Positions 5,494-10,519 of a DNA stretch of 10,519 bases are shown one piece after another. The notes beneath the pieces are model-generated. The model did not search any database and was not told the origin of the DNA. It saw only the letters and a program-made list of their open reading frames with translations. Position 1 is the stretch's first letter, and each line of letters opens with the position of its first letter. Origin of the DNA: Nitrososphaerales archaeon TH5893. Lineage in GTDB: Archaea; Thermoproteota; Nitrososphaeria; Nitrososphaerales; Nitrososphaeraceae. Both the position numbers and the translations under genes were made by a program. The stretch is from assembly GCA_014523685.1 (NCBI GenBank), contig JAATVT010000203.1:1-10519 (forward strand). Reading direction: 5' to 3'.

Positions 5494-8400
5494 TTGGATC
5501 GTCCCTTTTTAACGATTATAGACGAGATTGCAGAAGAAGACGAAGTTATAAGGCAGGATATCCGGAATGCGGAAAGTAATCCTTCAGATCCAAACTCCTG
5601 GGCTAAATTGGCCGATAGATTATTGCAAAAAGGGTATTACGAACAATCACTCGTCTGTTACAAGAAAGCCTTAGAGCTAGAACCAAATAATATTAGTTCG
5701 TGGTATAATAGGGGCCTAGCACTTAGCAGTATAGGAAAATACGATGAGGCGATTTTCTGCTTTGATGAAGCAATAAAGATAAACCCAAACATTGTGTATG
5801 CATGGAATAGCAAAGGTTATGCTTTCAATAGCCAGGGTAAATTCAGGGAATCAATCAAAGCATATGATAGGGTTCTTGAGATAGATCCAAATAATATCAG
5901 TGCCTGGTACAATAGGGGTCTAGCCCTCAATAACATGGGCAGCTTCGATGAGGCCATCCAATCATATGATAAAGTTCTAGGGATAGATGAAAAAAATACC
6001 GACGCGCTTAATGCCAAAGGGCTAGCACTGGAAGGGCTCGGAGGATTCGATGAGGCCATCCAATCATATGATAGAGTTCTAGAGATAGACGAAAAAAATA
6101 CCGACGCGCTTAATGCCAAAGGGCTAGCGTTAGAAAGGTCGGGAAAAGGGGATGACGCGGTTCAATATTATGATAAGGTTACGCAGGTATATAATGATAG
6201 AATAGAAGAAAATAGTAAGAATGGCCATTTTCTGCTAGATTCTGGTAAATTCAGGGAGGCCATCAAAGCATATGATAGGGTTCTTGAGATAGATCCAAAT
6301 AATATCAGTGCCTGGTATAAGAAGGGACTATCTCTTAATGAAATAGGCAAATACAATGAAGCCATCCAATCATACGATAAAGTCCTGGAGATAGACTCGC
6401 AAAAAACTAAGTACACTGAGGTACTAAACGACAAAGGACTTGCACTTGAAAAGTTGGGAAGACTCGATGAAGCCATCCAATCATACGATAAAGCTTTAGA
6501 GATAGATGAAAAAAACATTGATGCCTTATACAATAAATCAAATGTATATCATGTTCTTGGAATATACCAAGAGGTCGAGGGAAAATCTGACGATGCCCTG
6601 AACAGTTATAGGGAGGCAGTTGGAGGACTCAATAAGATAGTTGGTCTCGAATCTACCAACGTGCGGGCACTAGAATTACTCCGTGAATTGTATTCGAATT
6701 ATATTTTTAAGTATAATGACGCATTGGCGATTGATGCCAAACTACTTGCGATAGAATCAACTCCAGTACGGAAATCGAAGTTTGCAGAAGATTTGATAAA
6801 GGTCGGAAAAAACAGAAAAGGTAGGCAGCTTGCATATGAGGCAAAAAGGGAAATTCCATCAGAACAGATAAAAAGACAATCATGTGTTAGACTGCTGATA
6901 TTATCATCATATTTATTGGAAGGTAATTCTATAAAGGGAAATGAAGAACTTGTTGACTTCCTCAGATTCTATGAAGTCCTAGAAAATTTCAAAGTTGAAG
7001 AAAAAGAGTGGAATTTTAATGGGTTATTTAGAGCAATAAACGGTCATTCCACCAATCCTACTTCTAAACATATCTTAACAAATATCATAGATCTATTAAG
7101 GGGAAAAGGAAATCGCGAAAAAATTCTTTCCAAATTATTATCAAATGTTTCAGACAGCGGCGTACAGATAGGTCACAAAGCTTATGCAAAAGTCAAAATT
7201 ATAGTACCAATTGCATTAGCTGCATTAGCTGTGGTTTTGGTAGCTGGGATATCATTCATTTATTTTGTAGAAGAGATTAATGCAGAGCCATGTACCGTTC
7301 CATATTCGAGATCTTTTAGTGAAGTTACAGGTGCTCCAACTGACATTGCTGTAAATCCTAATACAAATGTTCTCTATACAGGAGATGCTTCCCGGAAGGT
7401 CATCTTGGCTATCGATTGCCATAATAGAGAAGTAGCGGAGAGAATACCAACAGATGGAATTGTTAAGGAGTTTTTTGTTGACGAGAAAACTAATATCGTT
7501 TATGCAGATATTGAGGATGCTGGAAAGACCGTCGCTCTTGCTATTGATGGCAATACATTTGGTGTAAAAACTTTCTGGGAGAAGCTATATGACAATTATA
7601 TTGGAAAAGTATTTCATTTTCCAGAGCGTAAAGACAACAGTAATTTTTCGGACATTAAATTAGGCAGAAATATGACTTTACAGGATGATGAGTGGGATAA
7701 AGAACGAACTTATCTTGTAGACGATAATCGGAGTGCTATTTATTCGATAGGTGAAGATAATAGCGCCCTCTCTATTCCAATGTCGGTATTAAGTAGAAGT
7801 CCTACCAGCCCCTTGAAGCCTGATGATATAGCTTTTAATGCAGATACAAACAAATTTTATCTGGCTACTAATAACAATAAAACAACAGCTTCGATTACCG
7901 TGATAGATGCAACAAATCAAAGTTTACAAAAAACCATATCAGGACACGTTAGCAGCATAAACTCTATCGATGTCAATCCGAAAACAAATAAAATATATCT
8001 GACAGATCCTAACGAGCAGAGGGTATCGGTAATTAACGGGGCTACTGATATAATAGTAAAGAACATTCCTGTGGGGAGGGGACCTGGTGATATATTTATT
8101 GATGATGATCATAATAAGATATATGTAGCAAACACCGATTCAAATGCAGTTTCAATTATAGATGGCAAGACAGATCGTGTAGTAAAAGTCCTATTTTTTC
8201 CCGAGAAAGACGGCAGGTTGGGATTTGTAACCGCGAATTCTGAAAAGGGAATGGTATATACGGGATTTACTAGAGACGGTCGATTATTAATAAATATGGT
8301 AAATCCTAATAGCACTAAATGGCCAGATCATATTCAAGTAGGTCCAACCCCGTCGTATCTGGCTTTTAATTCAAATACCTCAAAAATATACATAACTAAT

Positions 8401-9330
8401 ACACAAAATAACTCTATCTCTGTATTGGATGCAAATAAGAACCAGTCATTTGATGATATTTATCTGCAGGGAAAATTACCCTCCAAATTAGTCATTAATT
8501 CGAACTCGAACAAGATATATGTAGCCAGTAGTGGTTCCAACAATATATCGGTAATAGACAGTCGGGAGGACAATGTTCTAAAGGATGTTGAACTTCCATT
8601 CAAAGTCTTAGATATTGCTGTTAATCCAAATGAGAAAAAGATCTATGCAATAGGTGAAAATAATTCCCTTTCAGTTATTGACGGAAAAAATGATCGTTTA
8701 TTGAAGAATATCAAGCTTCCGTTTACCCCCTCAGCAATTGCAGTTAACCCAAATACTGACAAGATATATCTAGCTAATTACAACGATTGGAGTCTTACCG
8801 TGATGGATGGTTCAGCTGATAACATTACAAAAGGTAACGTAATAGGTCTCAAAATTCCCCCACAATCATTAGTGATAGATCCGGTAGCTAACAGAACATA
8901 TGTAACCAGCTATGTGAGTGGTGATGCCTCCAAGGGAGATAGTAACGTTCGACCTTTATCAGCGGCTTCTCCTCCTCTGACTCAAATACAAATGATAAAT
9001 GGAAGCAATGATAAGCCATTATTCAACTCAACATTAAAGCTTGATCCAAAATATGGTGCCGTCATCTTGACTTCAAATCCTAACAATGGTGACATGCTCG
9101 CAGTACCTCTTTCCACCGACACCATCCTATCTTGGAACCTCGAACAGGCCGAACAATCAATTAAAAATAATCGCGGATTTTTGTATAATGTTAAGGAGGT
9201 AGCTGCGGGAGCCGACCCTTTCCAAGTTGCTTTCAATCCTAATGAAAACAAAACGTACATTGCTAATTATAGGTTAAACGCGATACTCATTGAAGATCTA
9301 AAAAAATTTGAAGCTCCAAGACCGAGATAA
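5494..9330 (+). CDS. TPR - transmembrane - YVTN beta-propeller protein, 1278 aa
   Basis: Residues about 31-380 hold roughly ten 34-residue TPRs, of the form W-Y/N-x-x-G-x-A-L, G-x-x-D-E-A-I-x-x-Y-D, L-E-I-D. A less regular helical part follows (about 380-565). Residues about 569-592 form one transmembrane helix (IIVPIALAALAVVLVAG). The rest is about 14 YVTN-like blades of the form x-x-I-A-V-N-P-N-T-N-K-I-Y-V-A-N...S-V-I-D-G. That count suggests two seven-bladed propellers. The ectodomain has many N-x-S/T sequons and only two Cys (600 and 642), fitting an exposed glycoprotein. Predicted topology is TPR inside, propellers outside. TPRs usually bind protein partners, here plausibly the caspase-like enzyme encoded 12 bases upstream. 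The start is TTG 5494, with no obvious Shine-Dalgarno sequence; no in-frame ATG occurs until the fourth TPR. The ligand of the propeller is unknown. Confidence 0.9.
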   Translation: MDRPFLTIIDEIAEEDEVIRQDIRNAESNPSDPNSWAKLADRLLQKGYYEQSLVCYKKALELEPNNISSWYNRGLALSSIGKYDEAIFCFDEAIKINPNIVYAWNSKGYAFNSQGKFRESIKAYDRVLEIDPNNISAWYNRGLALNNMGSFDEAIQSYDKVLGIDEKNTDALNAKGLALEGLGGFDEAIQSYDRVLEIDEKNTDALNAKGLALERSGKGDDAVQYYDKVTQVYNDRIEENSKNGHFLLDSGKFREAIKAYDRVLEIDPNNISAWYKKGLSLNEIGKYNEAIQSYDKVLEIDSQKTKYTEVLNDKGLALEKLGRLDEAIQSYDKALEIDEKNIDALYNKSNVYHVLGIYQEVEGKSDDALNSYREAVGGLNKIVGLESTNVRALELLRELYSNYIFKYNDALAIDAKLLAIESTPVRKSKFAEDLIKVGKNRKGRQLAYEAKREIPSEQIKRQSCVRLLILSSYLLEGNSIKGNEELVDFLRFYEVLENFKVEEKEWNFNGLFRAINGHSTNPTSKHILTNIIDLLRGKGNREKILSKLLSNVSDSGVQIGHKAYAKVKIIVPIALAALAVVLVAGISFIYFVEEINAEPCTVPYSRSFSEVTGAPTDIAVNPNTNVLYTGDASRKVILAIDCHNREVAERIPTDGIVKEFFVDEKTNIVYADIEDAGKTVALAIDGNTFGVKTFWEKLYDNYIGKVFHFPERKDNSNFSDIKLGRNMTLQDDEWDKERTYLVDDNRSAIYSIGEDNSALSIPMSVLSRSPTSPLKPDDIAFNADTNKFYLATNNNKTTASITVIDATNQSLQKTISGHVSSINSIDVNPKTNKIYLTDPNEQRVSVINGATDIIVKNIPVGRGPGDIFIDDDHNKIYVANTDSNAVSIIDGKTDRVVKVLFFPEKDGRLGFVTANSEKGMVYTGFTRDGRLLINMVNPNSTKWPDHIQVGPTPSYLAFNSNTSKIYITNTQNNSISVLDANKNQSFDDIYLQGKLPSKLVINSNSNKIYVASSGSNNISVIDSREDNVLKDVELPFKVLDIAVNPNEKKIYAIGENNSLSVIDGKNDRLLKNIKLPFTPSAIAVNPNTDKIYLANYNDWSLTVMDGSADNITKGNVIGLKIPPQSLVIDPVANRTYVTSYVSGDASKGDSNVRPLSAASPPLTQIQMINGSNDKPLFNSTLKLDPKYGAVILTSNPNNGDMLAVPLSTDTILSWNLEQAEQSIKNNRGFLYNVKEVAAGADPFQVAFNPNENKTYIANYRLNAILIEDLKKFEAPRPR
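5836..6350 (+). repeat. Near-identical 102-bp TPR-coding repeats with a 408-bp higher period
   Basis: Within the TPR gene, 5946-6026 and 6048-6128 match with only three mismatches by eye at a spacing of exactly 102 bp, one 34-residue TPR. Separately, 5854-5909 and 6262-6317 are identical over 56 bases at a spacing of 408 bp, exactly four TPRs. Nucleotide identity, including synonymous positions, points to recent duplication or gene conversion. The array is therefore likely to vary in copy number between strains. Confidence 0.85.
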
Positions 9331-9334
9331 TCCG

Positions 9335-9347
9335 GTAGTAATACTAC
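9335..9347 (+). terminator. Weak hairpin just past the operon
   Basis: GTAGT-AAT-ACTAC forms a 5-bp stem with a 3-base loop starting four bases after the stop codon of the propeller gene. No T-run follows, so a termination role is doubtful. The rest of 9331-9465 has no visible gene. Confidence 0.25.
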
Positions 9348-9465
9348 GATTAGAATAGAGGTTGCCAGCTACCCATGAGACCAGGCATAAAAACGAACTT
9401 TGTGATGCAGATTTACAGAATTAGGAGAGTTCATCTGCGGAGTCTGTTTCGTCGTCACAATTCAT

Positions 9466-9482
9466 ATTTCTAGCTTAGAAAT
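9466..9482. promoter_or_regulatory. Perfect 7-bp dyad abutting a TATA box; candidate operator
   Basis: ATTTCTA-GCT-TAGAAAT is a perfect inverted repeat with a 3-base spacer. It ends two bases before the TATA element at 9485, where the TFB recognition element would normally lie. A dimeric regulator bound here would touch or block TFB, or recruit it if it is an activator. The regulator itself is unknown. Confidence 0.45.
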
Positions 9483-9484
9483 GC

Positions 9485-9492
9485 TAATATAG
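9485..9492 (+). promoter_or_regulatory. TATA box of the small exported protein gene
   Basis: TAATATAG has its centre about 29 bp before the ATG at 9517, so transcription is expected to start close to the start codon with little or no leader. Confidence 0.5.
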
Positions 9493-9516
9493 AAGTTTTT
9501 TGCTATCTATTCTTAT

Positions 9517-9711
9517 ATGAGATTAAAGGGTAGTTTCGTCTTGACAGCTTTAATAATAACCGGAGTCGCTTTGCTGTCAGGAGCTGCACTGTTTGAGCCT
9601 GTATTCTCCGAACCGCGCGGGATTAGTCCGCATGTAACTCCAATGCAGTATTACGGTGGTGGAGGTTATGGTGGTGGAGGCTGTTTTGACCAGTTCGGTT
9701 ATCCATGCTAA
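9517..9711 (+). CDS. Small exported Gly/Tyr-rich peptide, 64 aa
   Basis: The product begins with a classic export signal: a short basic n-region (MRLKGS), a hydrophobic core (FVLTALIITGVALLSGAALF) and a polar region (EPVFSEPRG) where cleavage is plausible. The remaining roughly 30 residues are PRGISPHVTPMQYYGGGGY, then GGGGC and a tail FDQFGYPC, giving a Gly/Tyr-rich segment with two Cys that could form a disulfide. If not cleaved, the first helix would anchor the peptide in the membrane. I recognise no family. A TATA box at leaderless spacing and the dyad just upstream support a real, regulated gene independent of the caspase operon. After the TAA the same frame stays open for 15 codons (VIVENPRYQQQSPTV), so the C-terminus may once have been longer. 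Confidence 0.65.
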   Translation: MRLKGSFVLTALIITGVALLSGAALFEPVFSEPRGISPHVTPMQYYGGGGYGGGGCFDQFGYPC

Positions 9712-10309
9712 GTCATAGTCGAGAATCCTAGATATCAGCAGCAATCACCAACTGTATAAACCGAAAGTAATGACTTCTGCACAAGTTATGAAATTAGTCA
9801 TTCAATAATTTGTGCATTATAAGAATTGGAATCCTACTATCATCTAAGTCCTATATCGATCTTGAAGTAAATCGAACGTAAAACCTTCTTCTACCTGTTG
9901 ATTTTTTTCCAAGGTCAAAATCTAGGACCGAAACGGTCAAACCAGAAGACTAAAGATAGCAGGGAAGATAATATTCCAACCAATCTTTTATGTGAGGTTT
10001 TCGTCTCAGATTTCCACTTAACGATGCAGAATCAATATATTGCCCATATTAAAGAGATCAGCCAAGATTAGTTATGATCTGAAAGCGAAGGGATCATAAC
10101 GTTACCAATTAACATATCTTTTTATTGTCAATAATGAGGTGCAATCTATTTCATGTGTTACATTGATAATTACCGTAAGGCAAACAAATGCTGGAGATAT
10201 CAGTCACCTTAAACCGTACTGTGAGACATTAATAATGTTAATGCTGTCATTTTCCTTTTCCTATATTTGTATCCACTTTCATTAATGAGGACTTATCTTC
10301 CAACTGCTG
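9712..10309. other. Long intergenic region without a recognisable gene
   Basis: No protein frame of useful length and no tRNA or rRNA signature was seen on either strand. Small structures present are a 5-bp hairpin GACCG-AAA-CGGTC at 9926-9938, a run of seven T at 9902-9908, and the 9-bp inverted repeat at 10071-10100 listed separately. An unannotated small RNA cannot be excluded. Confidence 0.4.
10071..10100. repeat. Perfect 9-bp inverted repeat
   Basis: GTTATGATC at 10071-10079 is exactly complementary to GATCATAAC at 10092-10100, with a flanking T-G wobble that can add a tenth pair around the loop GAAAGCGAAG. A short T-run follows at about 10119-10123. It could be a hairpin in a transcript, a termination signal or a dimeric protein site, and lies about 240 bp before the pterin dehydratase start. 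Confidence 0.5.
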
Positions 10310-10318
10310 TTATATATA
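10310..10318 (+). promoter_or_regulatory. TATA box of the pterin dehydratase gene
   Basis: TTATATATA has its centre about 28 bp before the ATG at 10342, the spacing of a leaderless archaeal promoter. It lies inside the coding sequence of a longer in-frame alternative starting at 10285, which argues for the shorter start. Confidence 0.55.
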
Positions 10319-10341
10319 GCATAATTGTATTTATATGGTAT

Positions 10342-10519
10342 ATGTCTCAGGAAGATACATATCGTAAGCTATCCAATAATGAAATCGAAGAGGAAGTAAC
10401 AAAGTTACTTGGATGGAAACTGGTAAATGGCAAATTGAATAAATCATTTGAATTCAAGGATTTCATTGAAGCATTTGGATTTATGACAAAAGTCGCGATG
10501 CAGGCAGAGAAATTGAATC
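10342..10519 (+). CDS. 4a-hydroxytetrahydrobiopterin dehydratase (PCD/DCoH family), 3' end beyond the window
   Basis: Fifty-nine codons are present, beginning MSQEDTYRKLSNNEIEEEV. The pattern fits the pterin-4a-carbinolamine dehydratase family: a polar N-terminal helix, then LLGWKLVNGKLNKSFEFKDF with the typical G-W-x-L and F-x-F-x-D-F strands, and the helix A-F-G-F-M-T-K-V-A-M-Q-A-E-K. The catalytic His-His/Asn-Pro motif normally follows this helix directly and lies just past the edge, so catalysis cannot be confirmed. Family enzymes dehydrate 4a-hydroxy-tetrahydropterin to the quinonoid dihydropterin in the cytoplasm. ATG 10342 is chosen because a TATA box sits about 28 bp upstream. An in-frame ATG at 10285 would add 19 residues with a hydrophobic stretch, which is atypical for the family. 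Confidence 0.88.
   Translation, partial: MSQEDTYRKLSNNEIEEEVTKLLGWKLVNGKLNKSFEFKDFIEAFGFMTKVAMQAEKLN

Noticed and set aside
5836..6350. CRISPR-like array suggested by regularly spaced repeats
   Set aside because: The period is 102 bp, the repeats are coding and in frame, and they translate as TPR motifs.
5817..6533. Minus-strand frames of 100 and 121 residues opposite the TPR gene
   Set aside because: They are antisense shadows of the TPR repeats; their repeated composition simply mirrors the plus-strand repeat units.
8109..9260. Minus-strand frames opposite the propeller region
   Set aside because: No start context or family; they lie wholly inside a strong plus-strand gene.
10285..10341. 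Upstream in-frame ATG giving the pterin dehydratase a 19-residue hydrophobic N-terminus
   Set aside because: A TATA box at leaderless spacing lies inside this extension, and the enzyme family is soluble and normally begins near the shorter start.

Overview
The window reads as chromosomal DNA of an ammonia-oxidising archaeon of the Nitrososphaeria (Thaumarchaeota), probably close to Nitrososphaera or Nitrosocosmicus. That placement is inference. It rests on the A+T-rich composition, TATA elements about 25-30 bp upstream of start codons (leaderless or nearly leaderless transcripts), several TTG starts, a long YVTN-type surface beta-propeller protein, a ChaB-like protein, a pterin dehydratase, and a decayed copy of a small conserved protein I associate with this group. 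No rRNA, tRNA, CRISPR array, transposase or integrase was seen.

Layout. Positions 1-883 hold three small genes on the minus strand, each joined to the next by an ATGA stop/start overlap: a 58-residue protein, a 145-residue Cys/His-rich putative zinc protein, and a helical protein that runs off the left edge. Positions 1145-1555 are a plus-strand pseudogene broken by two in-frame TGA codons. Positions 1556-2454 are mostly non-coding, with an inverted repeat, a 12-codon Lys-rich mini-ORF and one doubtful ORF. A ChaB-family gene (2455-2727) with its own TATA box follows, then a single-domain response regulator (2996-3415, TTG start).

The 3416-4122 gap is not uniform. About 180 bp around 3600-3780 is close to 48% G+C, between flanks of roughly 22-30%. 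This island folds by eye into three consecutive stem-loops and has a TATA-like element upstream, so a structured non-coding RNA is proposed.

The centre of the window is a two-gene plus-strand operon. The first gene (4123-5481) encodes a caspase/metacaspase-like protease with the His and Cys catalytic motifs intact and an uncharacterised helical C-terminus. Twelve bases later a 1278-residue protein begins (5494-9330), made of about ten TPRs, one transmembrane helix and about 14 YVTN-like beta-propeller blades. The predicted topology puts the propellers outside and the TPRs inside with the protease. The inferred design is a surface sensor wired to an intracellular caspase-like executioner, and it is the best candidate here for an undescribed system.

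Downstream, a 64-residue exported Gly-rich peptide (9517-9711) has a TATA box and a perfect 7-bp dyad abutting it. A gap of about 600 bp with a 9-bp perfect inverted repeat follows. The window ends inside a 4a-hydroxytetrahydrobiopterin dehydratase gene starting at 10342.
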